The notes under the pieces were generated by a model. The model did not search any database. It was not told the DNA's origin and worked only from the letters and a program-made list of their open reading frames with translations. From contig NZ_JACBFP010000009.1 of NCBI RefSeq assembly GCF_021401085.1, positions 91,141 to 155,140 of the forward strand: a DNA stretch of 64,000 bases, in the 5' to 3' direction. The DNA is from Chryseobacterium sp. R2A-55. GTDB taxonomy: Bacteria > Bacteroidota > Bacteroidia > Flavobacteriales > Weeksellaceae. Positions 46,087 to 55,331 of the stretch are shown here, one piece after another (the first letter of the stretch is position 1; every line of letters begins with the position of its first letter). The position numbers and the translations under genes are program-made.

Positions 46087-48987
46087 ATGAAACCATTACT
46101 GAAAATTATTCCGGTGCTCATTCCGGTAAGTGCGTTTTTCTTCTCGGGAACAATAACCGGCCAGGAGAAGAAGACCGCAGACACCGTTATGGCCAATGAA
46201 AAACAAATTGGTGAAGTAGTTGTCACCGCATTAGGAATCAAGCGGCAGGAAAAAAAATTAGGCTATTCTGTCACTCAGCTTAAAAGTGAAGAAATCAGTA
46301 CAAACAAAACGATTAACATTCAAAGCGCATTAGCGGGCAAAGTTGCAGGTCTTGATATTGGCGAATCTGCGAACGGGCTTGCCGGTTCCAAGCGGACCAA
46401 TCTTCGCGGTATTTCTACCATTTCACCTACGGGCACCAATTCGCCTTTGTGGGTCATTGACGGGGTGCCTGTGAATTCATCTAATTTTGGCAGGAATAAT
46501 GACGCCGGAGGAGGGATCGACTTTGGCGACGGCCTCTCGATGTTTAACCCAGATGATATTGAATCCATTTCAGTTCTGAAAGGAAATGCTGCTGCTGCAT
46601 TATATGGCTCCAGAGCTTCAAACGGCGTTATTATTATAACCACCAAATCCGGTAAGAAATCTGATAAAGGTTTTAGAGTAGAGCTGTCATCAACCCTTAA
46701 CTTCTCCCGAATTAAAGATCTTACAGACTGGCAATATGAATACGGCCAAGGGAGAGATGGTAAAAGACCGGCTTCGCAACAGGAAGCTTTAGTGACCGGT
46801 TATCTTTCCTGGGGTGAAAAGATGGATGGTGCCCTGGCTCCACAGTTCGACGGTGTTTTACGTCCTTACGCTCCGGTAAAGAATAATATTAAAAACTTTT
46901 ATTCGGATGCTGTTCTTTATTCAAATACTTTATCGATATCCAGGGCACAGGACCATTATAATTTCCGGTTTTCTTTAGGTCAGACCGATTCGCAGGACTT
47001 TATTGACAGCGGACTGTACAAAAAAAGGAATGCATCCCTCAATGCAGGTTTAACATTCGGCATTTTTGAACTGGATGTTAATTCGATGTATGTGAACGAA
47101 CCTGTGAAAAACAGACAGAACATTGGCGGAAATGTAAGAAATGCGAACTACACGATGACCGCTATTCCTACTTCTGTAAATGTACTTGATATGCAACCTG
47201 GATTTGAACCTGACGGAACTGAATTAGTCATCACTGAAAGTTCGATGACCAATCCATATTACGTCATCAATAAGGTCTATGAAGAAGACTCCAAAAACCG
47301 GGTCGTGAATGCTGTTGCATTAAGAGCCAGACCTACGGAAAACATCTTTGCCCAGGTGAAAGTAATGCAGGACTATTTCACCTTCAGGCGAATGAATTAT
47401 CAACCGCAGGGGATGAACTGGCAACCGTTTGGCGGTGAATATACGGAGCGTTGGAATGAGTTTCATGAGCTGAATTATGAATTTACTGCTGGATACGATA
47501 AGAAATTTGGTGAAAAATTCGGGACCAGTTTTGTTCTTGGAGCCAATAAAAGGGTTTCCACTTCAAATGCGGTGAATTTATATGGAACCCCATTTGTGGT
47601 GCCCGATGTCAACACCTACAACAATACATTAAACAGGACTACTTCCACCAGTTTATCCGAAACGCAAACCAATTCCCTTTTCGGTATGGCAGAGTTATCT
47701 TATGATGAATCACTTTTCCTTACCCTTACCGGAAGAAACGACTGGTTTTCAACACTTCCGATGAATAATAACAATTATTTTTATCCGTCCGCTTCATTAA
47801 GTTATGTTTTTACCGACGGTTTAAAAATAAAGAGCGAAATCCTGCGATTCGGTAAACTGAGAGCGTCTTTTGCCCAGGTAAGCGGCGGGGCAGATCCCTA
47901 CAGTCTGGATCTTTCTTACGGGATAGATGATGTAAATTACAATGGCCAGGTGCTGCAGTCCATCGCTACGACGACGATTCCCAATAAAAATCTTAAGCCA
48001 CTGATTTCTTCTGAATATGAATTCGGAGGAGAATTCCAGCTCTTTAAAAATTTTCTGCATCTGGATGTTGCCTATTTCAATAAAAAGATCAGAAACGACA
48101 TTGTCGCGATTAATGTTTCCAATGCTTCATCTTACAACAAAGCCATTCAGAATACAGGAAATATTGACAATTCGGGGCTCGAGATTATGGCAACACTAAG
48201 ACCATTAACAAAAGGAGTGAAATGGAACTCCACCTTCACTTTTTCAAAAAACTGGAACAATGTACTTGACCTGGGATTCGGTGTGAACTCTTTACAGTTA
48301 GGATCGGCGAAAAATGACGCAGTAACGGTGAATGTAGAAAAGGGACTTCCTTATGGGGTGATAAAAGGTGCTGCATACAAAAGAAATGAGAATGGCAGTA
48401 TTATATTTGATAAGAACGGATTTCCTATGATTGGCGACCGTGCGGCGGTACTCGGCGTGGCTTTTCATGACAAAGTTGTAGGCTGGCTCAATGAGTTCAA
48501 TTATAAGAATCTTTCACTTCGCATCCTCATTGACGGAAAATTCGGTGGAAAAATGTATTCACAAACCAACAGATGGGCTTATGCCAACGGTAAACACAAA
48601 GCAACGCTGGAGGGAAGAGAAAACGGTATCGTAGGAGTAGGAGTAAAAGAAGATGGCACCGTGAATGACATAGTGGTTACTCCTGATAAACTGCAGAATT
48701 ACTATTCTGTAATGGCAAGCATTCATGAGAACTTTATCTATGACGCAAGCTTTATCAAACTTCGCGAACTTTCCCTGGGTTATACCCTTCCCAGTTCAAT
48801 TCTCGCTAATACTCCTGTGAGCAAAGCCACCGTGAGCCTTACTGCAAGAAACCTGTTTTACCTGATGAATAAAATGGAAAACGTCTCTCCGGAGAGCAGC
48901 GTAACCTCATCAAACGCACAGGGTCTGGAAAACTCGGGATATCCTGAATTTATCACTTATGGAATCAATTTAAACTTAAGCTTCTAA
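46087..48987 (+). CDS. SusC/RagA-family TonB-dependent outer-membrane transporter
   Basis: A 966-residue protein with a signal peptide. A short linker follows, then the plug domain (EVVVTALGIKRQEKKLGYS, PLWVIDGVPVNSS, ISVLKGNAAAALYGSRASNGVIIITTKSG) and a beta-barrel ending in an aromatic-rich strand (YGINLNLSF). The usual N-terminal carboxypeptidase-D-regulatory-like domain is missing. It imports a substrate captured with its SusD partner, driven by TonB. The genes behind it suggest a phosphorylated substrate. Confidence 0.93.
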   Translation: MKPLLKIIPVLIPVSAFFFSGTITGQEKKTADTVMANEKQIGEVVVTALGIKRQEKKLGYSVTQLKSEEISTNKTINIQSALAGKVAGLDIGESANGLAGSKRTNLRGISTISPTGTNSPLWVIDGVPVNSSNFGRNNDAGGGIDFGDGLSMFNPDDIESISVLKGNAAAALYGSRASNGVIIITTKSGKKSDKGFRVELSSTLNFSRIKDLTDWQYEYGQGRDGKRPASQQEALVTGYLSWGEKMDGALAPQFDGVLRPYAPVKNNIKNFYSDAVLYSNTLSISRAQDHYNFRFSLGQTDSQDFIDSGLYKKRNASLNAGLTFGIFELDVNSMYVNEPVKNRQNIGGNVRNANYTMTAIPTSVNVLDMQPGFEPDGTELVITESSMTNPYYVINKVYEEDSKNRVVNAVALRARPTENIFAQVKVMQDYFTFRRMNYQPQGMNWQPFGGEYTERWNEFHELNYEFTAGYDKKFGEKFGTSFVLGANKRVSTSNAVNLYGTPFVVPDVNTYNNTLNRTTSTSLSETQTNSLFGMAELSYDESLFLTLTGRNDWFSTLPMNNNNYFYPSASLSYVFTDGLKIKSEILRFGKLRASFAQVSGGADPYSLDLSYGIDDVNYNGQVLQSIATTTIPNKNLKPLISSEYEFGGEFQLFKNFLHLDVAYFNKKIRNDIVAINVSNASSYNKAIQNTGNIDNSGLEIMATLRPLTKGVKWNSTFTFSKNWNNVLDLGFGVNSLQLGSAKNDAVTVNVEKGLPYGVIKGAAYKRNENGSIIFDKNGFPMIGDRAAVLGVAFHDKVVGWLNEFNYKNLSLRILIDGKFGGKMYSQTNRWAYANGKHKATLEGRENGIVGVGVKEDGTVNDIVVTPDKLQNYYSVMASIHENFIYDASFIKLRELSLGYTLPSSILANTPVSKATVSLTARNLFYLMNKMENVSPESSVTSSNAQGLENSGYPEFITYGINLNLSF

Positions 48988-48994
48988 AATAAAA

Positions 48995-50440
48995 ATGAAA
49001 AACTTCTTCAAACAAACCATCATGATGTCTTTTGTAGGGTGTTTTATGATTTCCTGCAACGACAGCAGATTTGCAGAACTCAATACCAGCAAGGATCTGG
49101 TAACTGCGCCTACGCTCGATTATGTAATTCCTACAGTGGAACTTACCTTATTGGAAAGATCATATTATACCCATTATACGGCACTGGGACGATTAAGCCA
49201 ACAGATTCACACTCCCAGTACGAATGATTACAAAAGCCCCAGTACGGAAACCGGCTATCTTTTCGACAACCTCTACCCCAATACCATAAAGAATGCCACT
49301 GATATTGTTCTGAGAACTTCCAATAATCCGGAACTTGTGAATTACTGGGCCACGGCAGTAATCCTGAAAGCATATGCCATCAGCAGAGTGACTGATGCAT
49401 ATGGCGATGTTCCTTATTCAGAAGCGGGATTGGGCTATGATCAACAGATTTTTTCCCCTAAATACGACACCCAGGAAGAAATCTACACCAAGCTGTGTGA
49501 AAATATTGCCGGTGCTATTGCCAAATTCGATGCTACCAAGAAAGTAATTCCAACCACTTCAGACATCGTCTATAAAGGGAATATTGACAAGTGGAAGCGG
49601 TTTGGAAACAGTTTGATCCTGAGATATGCGATGCGGATGGCTAAAGCGAACCCGGCAAAGGCGCAGGCATTCGCCCAGAAAGCACTGCAGGACGGCCTCA
49701 TGCAGAACAACAGTGATTCTTTTGTGGTGTATTATCTGCCTAATACCTATTATGCAACTACGGCCAACGGAAACGCTGCAGCCATCAAATATGACTACAA
49801 ACTCACAGACGTGTTTGTCAACCTTTTGAAAGACTCCAATGATCCAAGACTCAGCGTATATGCCATGTTACCAAACGGCAATACAGCCCCGGAAGTGCAG
49901 AAAGGTTATAAGCTGTTCGAGAGTGACAATACGCCCAAACCCACCGTTTCCACGACCAACCATAGTACCTACGGTCGTTACGATTCCCCATATGTTCACA
50001 TCAGTTATGCCGAAACCAGATTCCTTTTGGCAGAGGCTGCTTTAAGGGGCTGGATTTCAGGCAGTGCTGAAAGCTATTTCCGGGATGGCGTAAAAGCCAA
50101 TCTGCAGCTGCAGGCCATCTATGGACCGAAAGGAGTAATCGATCCGGCCAAAATTGACTCATTTACGGCAAGTCTTCCTTTTAACGCATCCAACTTCAAT
50201 GAAGCCTTCAAGGCCATTCATATCCAGATGTGGATCATGCTTTACTACAACTGGAATGAAGCTTTTGCCAACTGGAGAAGAACAAACGTTCCGAATTTCG
50301 GCGATGCGGTAAATAACAATATCGCACGCAGACTGGTATATCCGCAGTCTGAATGGAATACGAATACCGACAACGTAAGAGCAGCGGCGAACAATATGGG
50401 CGGTGATCATGCGATGACCAAAGTATGGTGGGACAAATAA
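48995..50440 (+). CDS. SusD/RagB-family substrate-binding lipoprotein
   Basis: A 481-residue lipoprotein (Cys21 in FMISC). It has features of the SusD-like 2 group: FAELNTSKD at the start, YWATAVILKAYAISRVTDAYGDVPYSEA with the TPR-like helices, and SPYVHISYAETRFLLAEAA. It sits on the outer membrane as lid of the SusC transporter encoded 7 nt upstream. Confidence 0.93.
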   Translation: MKNFFKQTIMMSFVGCFMISCNDSRFAELNTSKDLVTAPTLDYVIPTVELTLLERSYYTHYTALGRLSQQIHTPSTNDYKSPSTETGYLFDNLYPNTIKNATDIVLRTSNNPELVNYWATAVILKAYAISRVTDAYGDVPYSEAGLGYDQQIFSPKYDTQEEIYTKLCENIAGAIAKFDATKKVIPTTSDIVYKGNIDKWKRFGNSLILRYAMRMAKANPAKAQAFAQKALQDGLMQNNSDSFVVYYLPNTYYATTANGNAAAIKYDYKLTDVFVNLLKDSNDPRLSVYAMLPNGNTAPEVQKGYKLFESDNTPKPTVSTTNHSTYGRYDSPYVHISYAETRFLLAEAALRGWISGSAESYFRDGVKANLQLQAIYGPKGVIDPAKIDSFTASLPFNASNFNEAFKAIHIQMWIMLYYNWNEAFANWRRTNVPNFGDAVNNNIARRLVYPQSEWNTNTDNVRAAANNMGGDHAMTKVWWDK

Positions 50441-50456
50441 TTAAAAGAAGAATACA

Positions 50457-51488
50457 ATGAAGAACTTATTGATCAGCGCAGCAATATTGCTTTTTTCGGG
50501 AATATCTGCACAGGCCCTTACCGTAAACCCCTATTCGGGAGTCCAATGGAAAACACAGCATAAAGCCAACTTCCATACCCATACCAATAACAGTGACGGT
50601 GGCTTCAATGCCGAATATGTGGTGGACACCTATAAAGCCCACCATTACTCCATCCTGGTCATTACCGACCATAATCTGGTCACCTATCCATGGACCAAAT
50701 TTTCAGCACTGAATCCGAAATGGAAAGACAGAAATGATCAAAAAATGGATATTCTTACCTTCCCGGGGAATGAATTCTCTCGGGGGGTGCATGACAGGAA
50801 TATGTTTTTTGCCCAGATCCCCGGTGACGGAGCGGATATTGATTTAGCCTTTAAAACCATGCAGGATTCGCTTTCGCTGGGAATCTTTAACCATCCCGGG
50901 CGGTACTGGAAAATAGACAAAACCTATACTCCGGGCGAAAAGTACTCACCCGAATGGTATGTGGATTATTTTAAAAAATATAATTCTGTGGTGGGAGTCG
51001 AAGTCTATAATACTCCTTATGACCGTTACCCCAATGACCGATTGCTCTGGGACGAGATTTTAACACGTTCGATGCCGGCAACTCCGGTATGGGCCTATTC
51101 AAATGACGACATGCACGGAGAAAAGGAACTGATGGGCAATTATAATATGATGCTGATGAAGAATCTTTCGGTTGCGGATCTTAAGAAAGCCATGATCGCC
51201 GGAAATTTCTACATCTCTAACGAACCGGGAAAAAGCGGAAAAGCTTTAGCACCTAAAATTACAGGAATCTCCGTACACCCTGCTCAGAAAAAAATTAAAG
51301 TTTCGGCCAAAAATTACAGCTCGATCGAATGGATTTCCGGCATAGAAGGGAACGGAGCAGATCGCAAAAGTAGGGTGATTGCCACCGGACCAGAGTTTGA
51401 CTTTAATAATTTCAAAGGCAACTATGTGAGGTTTCAGATTAAAAATGACCAGGGGGTAACGCTTTCGCAGCCATTTGGATTTCAATAA
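50457..51488 (+). CDS. Exported PHP-domain hydrolase (CehA/McbA-like)
   Basis: A 343-residue protein with a signal peptide (MKNLLISAAILLFSGISAQA). The PHP-type metal site is seen in FHTHTNNSDGGF, VITDHN, GNEFSR and IFNHPGRYW. Known relatives act on phosphoesters, or on carbamates in the case of CehA. Location between SusCD and two phosphatases points to periplasmic or surface phosphodiester cleavage. This is inference. Confidence 0.82.
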   Translation: MKNLLISAAILLFSGISAQALTVNPYSGVQWKTQHKANFHTHTNNSDGGFNAEYVVDTYKAHHYSILVITDHNLVTYPWTKFSALNPKWKDRNDQKMDILTFPGNEFSRGVHDRNMFFAQIPGDGADIDLAFKTMQDSLSLGIFNHPGRYWKIDKTYTPGEKYSPEWYVDYFKKYNSVVGVEVYNTPYDRYPNDRLLWDEILTRSMPATPVWAYSNDDMHGEKELMGNYNMMLMKNLSVADLKKAMIAGNFYISNEPGKSGKALAPKITGISVHPAQKKIKVSAKNYSSIEWISGIEGNGADRKSRVIATGPEFDFNNFKGNYVRFQIKNDQGVTLSQPFGFQ

Positions 51489-51502
51489 AAAAAACGTTCA
51501 AA

Positions 51503-52867
51503 ATGTACAGATACTTATTTGTTTTCATGGGACTGTTGATTTTTTCGTTCAGCAATGCCCAGTCAAAGATACCTAAGAAAAGAAAATATGGCTTCACCCC
51601 CAAACTGGTCACGGGTCCATATTTGCAGATGCCGACTTCCAACTCCATGACCATCAGATGGCGGACCGCAGACCGCGACGTCTCTTTTGTCAGATACGGA
51701 AAGGACGAAAACCATCTTGATCAGTTGGCCGGCAACAGCAGCCGCACCTCAGAACATATCGTCAACCTAACCGGATTGGAGCCCGGAACCCAATACTACT
51801 ATCTGATAGAAGGAGTGAGGGATACGCTGAAATGGGACAGCGATACCCGGTTTCAGACCTTGCCGCTGTTTCGGAAAAAAGAGAAAGTAGCGGTAGGTCT
51901 CTTCGGTGATGCGGGAAATAATTCCGATAACCAAAGAAAAGTAAGAGACGCTTTCAAAGCCTATACCCAGGACAGGAATTTAAACGCGCTGATCATGCTC
52001 GGCGACAATGCCTATTCTTTTGGCACCGATGCCGAATACCAGCAGAATTTCTTTGATATCTATCAGGATCAGTTCCTGAAAAACACACCTGTTTTTGCCA
52101 TTCCCGGAAATCATGATTACCATGATTATGTCACTTTTGCCGAGCATGCACAGCAATCCGGATTGCTGGCTTATTTTGACCGGTTTACCATGCCTACGAA
52201 AGGGGAGTTGGGCGGAGTAGCCTCTCACACGCAGTCTTTCTATGCTTTCGATCTGGGTAACGCACATTTCATCGCGCTGGATTCTTACGGTCTGGAGGAC
52301 TTTAAAGGAACCCGGGTCTTTGACCTCGATGGAAGGCAGGCCAAATGGCTGATCAAAGATCTGGAAGCCAATAAAACGAAAAAATGGAAGATCGTTCTGA
52401 TCCACCATCCGCCTTATTCTATGGGCTCCCACAATTCAGATACCGAGGCGCAGCTGATCAAAATCCGGGAGAACCTGACACCGATCTTCGAAAAATATGG
52501 TGTAGATGTGGTATTCTCCGGGCACAGTCACGATTATGAGCGGTCTAAACTCATGAAAGGTCATACCGGAAACAACGCGTCATTTCATCAGGGTTATTTT
52601 ATTTCTCAGTCATCAGCAAAAGACAACGGCACCCCAAATTCTGCTCCTTATGATAAACGGAAGAGTAATGACGGTACGGTTTATGTCGTTGCCGGATCAT
52701 CCGGAGCACTGGACCATCAGCAAAAAACCTATCCGCATAATGCCATGCCTTTCTCCACGAACGAACTGGGAGGTGCCGCCCTGCTTGAAATTGAGGACAG
52801 CAGACTCGAAATGAAGTGGATCAATTCAGAGGGTAAAGTCTGGGACAACTTCGTCATCATCAAATAA
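51503..52867 (+). CDS. Purple acid phosphatase-like exported phosphoesterase (first copy)
   Basis: A 454-residue protein with a signal peptide (GLLIFSFSNAQS). An N-terminal fibronectin-like domain (GPYLQMPTSNSMTIRWRT) is followed by the dimetal phosphoesterase domain: FGDAG, LGDNAYSFG, GNHDYHDY, HHPPYS, GHSHDYERS. This is the order of plant-type purple acid phosphatases. It probably releases phosphate from organic esters outside the inner membrane. It follows the PHP gene by 14 nt and is a tandem paralogue of the next gene. Confidence 0.9.
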   Translation: MYRYLFVFMGLLIFSFSNAQSKIPKKRKYGFTPKLVTGPYLQMPTSNSMTIRWRTADRDVSFVRYGKDENHLDQLAGNSSRTSEHIVNLTGLEPGTQYYYLIEGVRDTLKWDSDTRFQTLPLFRKKEKVAVGLFGDAGNNSDNQRKVRDAFKAYTQDRNLNALIMLGDNAYSFGTDAEYQQNFFDIYQDQFLKNTPVFAIPGNHDYHDYVTFAEHAQQSGLLAYFDRFTMPTKGELGGVASHTQSFYAFDLGNAHFIALDSYGLEDFKGTRVFDLDGRQAKWLIKDLEANKTKKWKIVLIHHPPYSMGSHNSDTEAQLIKIRENLTPIFEKYGVDVVFSGHSHDYERSKLMKGHTGNNASFHQGYFISQSSAKDNGTPNSAPYDKRKSNDGTVYVVAGSSGALDHQQKTYPHNAMPFSTNELGGAALLEIEDSRLEMKWINSEGKVWDNFVIIK

Positions 52868-52868
52868 C

Positions 52869-54218
52869 ATGAAACAGTTCTTTTCATCCTGTATTATTTT
52901 TCTTTCACTTTTACCATCGGGTTTCATGGCCCAGACTTTAAATAATCAGATCACGAGGGAGCCTTATCTACAGGCTCCTTCCCCCTCTGAAATTACCGTG
53001 CGTTGGCGGACCAATTTAATGACGAGAAGTACCGTCTTTTACGGTAAAGATGAAAGAAATCTGAATCACAGGACCGATAGTCTTCAATATAACACAGAGC
53101 ATGAGGTAAGGCTTTCCGGACTCGAACCTGACACCCGGTACTATTATCGGGTAGTATTACCGAAAGATACACTGACCGGCAAAATATTTTCGTTTTATAC
53201 CCTGCCCCAAAAGCGACTTTCAGAAACGTATTCCTTTGCACTGTTCGGCGATCCCGGATCCCCGGGTGAGGACCAGATAAAAGTACGGGATGCGGTGATG
53301 AAGTACTATGCCGACAAAAAAATGGATTTCTGGATTCAGTTAGGTGACAACGCTTATAGACATGGGACCGATCAAGAATTCCAGAACGATTTTTTCACAC
53401 CTTTTAAAGAAATGTTGGGTCATTATCCTTCGTTTTCAACACTCGGAAACCATGATTATCATGACGTGGATTTTGGGTCAAAATACGCCCAGACCACCAA
53501 GTCGAACGTGTACTTTAAGATTTTCTCCCTCCCTGCCAGAGGCGAGGCAGGAGGGGTGCCCTCAGGAAACAGTTCCTATTATTCAATGGATGTAGGTCAC
53601 GTTCATTTAATCTCCCTGGATTCCTACGGGATTGAAAAGAACGGTAAGATGGTCTTTGATCCTGGAAGCGCTCAGTATGAGTGGTTAAAGCAGGATCTGC
53701 AGGCTTTGGAAAACCACCGGGGTTTCATCATCGTCTATACGCATTTCCCTCCTTTCAGCAAGGGGACCCACGATTCGGATTCCGATTCAATTATGATCGG
53801 AATGCGTGAAAATCTACTGCCCCTGCTTGAAAGATATGGGGTTGATTTATTGATCGGCGGTCACAGCCATGCGTACGAAAGATCCCCTATGATGAAGGGG
53901 TTTTACGGAAAATCTGCGGAATTCGATACGAAATATGCCTTTAGGGAATACCGAAAAAATGTGGAAGGTTTTGGGAAGGCAGATTTATACAAAAAAGAAG
54001 GTAAAGAGGGTATTGCTTATATGGTGACCGGCAATTCTTCGGCAACTTCCGCTTCCCGTTATCCGGATTTTCCGCACCGTGCCATGAAATACTCCAATGA
54101 CCGCTCATCAGGCGCATTTATCGTGGAGGTTCAGAAAAACCAACTGACGATGAAATGGCTTACAGGAAACGGAATCATGGAAGACGCCTTTGTCATTGAA
54201 AAGGATTTCCGAAGATAA
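52869..54218 (+). CDS. Purple acid phosphatase-like exported phosphoesterase (second copy)
   Basis: A 449-residue paralogue of the preceding protein, encoded 1 nt after it. It has a signal peptide (SLLPSGFMAQ), the N-terminal domain EPYLQAPSPSEITVRWRT, and metal motifs FGDPG, LGDNAYRHG, GNHDYHD, YTHFPPFS and GHSHAYERS. Differences (HHPP to THFPP, HDYE to HAYE) suggest a different substrate range. It ends the operon. Confidence 0.9.
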   Translation: MKQFFSSCIIFLSLLPSGFMAQTLNNQITREPYLQAPSPSEITVRWRTNLMTRSTVFYGKDERNLNHRTDSLQYNTEHEVRLSGLEPDTRYYYRVVLPKDTLTGKIFSFYTLPQKRLSETYSFALFGDPGSPGEDQIKVRDAVMKYYADKKMDFWIQLGDNAYRHGTDQEFQNDFFTPFKEMLGHYPSFSTLGNHDYHDVDFGSKYAQTTKSNVYFKIFSLPARGEAGGVPSGNSSYYSMDVGHVHLISLDSYGIEKNGKMVFDPGSAQYEWLKQDLQALENHRGFIIVYTHFPPFSKGTHDSDSDSIMIGMRENLLPLLERYGVDLLIGGHSHAYERSPMMKGFYGKSAEFDTKYAFREYRKNVEGFGKADLYKKEGKEGIAYMVTGNSSATSASRYPDFPHRAMKYSNDRSSGAFIVEVQKNQLTMKWLTGNGIMEDAFVIEKDFRR

Positions 54219-54401
54219 TTTTTGGGGATCATACAAAGATCAATGCGTATGATGTCGGGTTTTTTAAGGCAGATGGAGAACCGGTTTTAGGTGTTGGCTC
54301 GCTCGTTTTCCCGGCTGCCGTCGCTGTCAAATGAAATTGAAGATCCCACGAAGTCCATCTATTCGTGTGGCCTTACCTAGAGAAAATTTTCACCCGACAA
54401 A

Positions 54402-54440
54402 ACCGAATGCCCGTTGCAATCTGTGTGCGGGCATTTTTCG
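54402..54440 (+). terminator. Terminator of the SusCD-phosphatase operon
   Basis: AATGCCCG / CGGGCATT with a 14-nt loop, extended by flanking ACCG/CGGT pairs, then Ts. It lies about 190 nt behind the last gene. Confidence 0.75.
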
Positions 54441-54573
54441 GTTTGCGGATGTAGCGCCGCAATAGCTTCCGTTACCGGACTTATTCATTGAGGCATATGA
54501 TGAATTTGTGTTAACCTTTTTGCAGAGTTCCGTAATTGCTCGGCAAAGGTACTGTGATATTCAGATTCCACCT

Positions 54574-54587
54574 TACGGAAAACCGTA
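54574..54587. promoter_or_regulatory. Palindromic operator-like motif, copy 1
   Basis: TACGGAAAACCGTA is a 5-bp-arm palindrome, preceded by CCACCT. The core GGAAAACCGTAA recurs at 57513-57524, also preceded by CCACCTT. Both copies flank the RR/TPR-kinase/peptide genes, so it may be a binding site of that regulator. Confidence 0.4.
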
Positions 54588-54614
54588 AAACGGGAATATT
54601 ATTGAGCAGCATTG

Positions 54615-54632
54615 AAAAACCTGCCATCAGGT
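54615..54632 (-). terminator. Weak terminator behind the NarL-type regulator
   Basis: On the minus strand, ACCTG / CAGGT with a 4-nt loop, then five T. The stem is short. Confidence 0.4.
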
Positions 54633-54665
54633 GAGCGGTTTCCAAACCCTTGCAATGGGAGATTT

Positions 54666-55328
54666 TTAAAGGATCCCGATGTCTTTGCAGATCACTACCA
54701 TTTCGATGTTATTTTTGGCATTCAGCGTCTCGCGCAATTCGTTCAGCCGTTTTTCTATCGCACTTCTGCTGTTGGGAGAAAGCCCGTTGCTCTGGAAGTG
54801 GTCAGATATTTCATGCTGTTTCCACCCTTTCGACAGAAGATCAAGCAGGGTGACGTCATATTCGGAAATTTCATGAGGGTTGTTCCGGATCGAATTCATG
54901 ATTTCCTGAGGAATGACGAGATCTCCCGAATAAACTTTTTGGAGGGTACTTTTCAGTTCCTTAGCGTCGTTTCTGCCTTTGCTTACATATCCGTTAATGC
55001 GGTGCGTCTTAAAAAGCTCATCAATGGTTTTCGGCTTTTTCTCCACTGAAAAAACAATGATTTTGAGTTCGGGCTGTATTATTCTGACCTCATCGATCAA
55101 ATCCTGGCCGGAAGTTATCTTTTGATCCCGGTGATCCCGGTCGAATCCGAGATCTGTAATTAACAGCTGGTAAGGATGGTCTTCATGAAGCGCATTTTGA
55201 ATTTTCCTGAGAGCATCGTCACAGTAACTGACAAATTCATATTGCGGGATCTGCAATTCTTCCAGGGTTTTGATGACGCCAAGATTCCGGATCTCGTGAT
55301 CTTCGGCAATGATAACTTTTTTAAACAT
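54666..55328 (-). CDS. NarL/LuxR-type response regulator
   Basis: A 220-residue regulator. Receiver domain: acidic residues at AEDHEIRN (8-15), phospho-acceptor Asp59 (LLITDLGFD) and a KG at the Lys position (YVSKGRNDAKEL). The C-terminal helix-turn-helix (YDVTLLDLLSKGWKQHEISDHF) is a divergent LuxR type. It follows the TPR kinase gene by 3 nt, so the two form a pair. Confidence 0.88.
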   Translation of the reverse strand: MFKKVIIAEDHEIRNLGVIKTLEELQIPQYEFVSYCDDALRKIQNALHEDHPYQLLITDLGFDRDHRDQKITSGQDLIDEVRIIQPELKIIVFSVEKKPKTIDELFKTHRINGYVSKGRNDAKELKSTLQKVYSGDLVIPQEIMNSIRNNPHEISEYDVTLLDLLSKGWKQHEISDHFQSNGLSPNSRSAIEKRLNELRETLNAKNNIEMVVICKDIGIL

Positions 55329-55331
55329 ATG

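Larger units (their letters stand above)
54219..54665. other. Intergenic region between convergent operons
   Basis: About 447 bp without a credible gene. It holds the operon terminator at 54402-54440, a palindromic motif at 54574-54587 and a weak minus-strand terminator at 54615-54632. Confidence 0.6.

Noticed and set aside
54612..55049. 145-codon plus-strand frame over the NarL-type regulator gene
   Set aside because: Antisense to a complete receiver plus DNA-binding protein.
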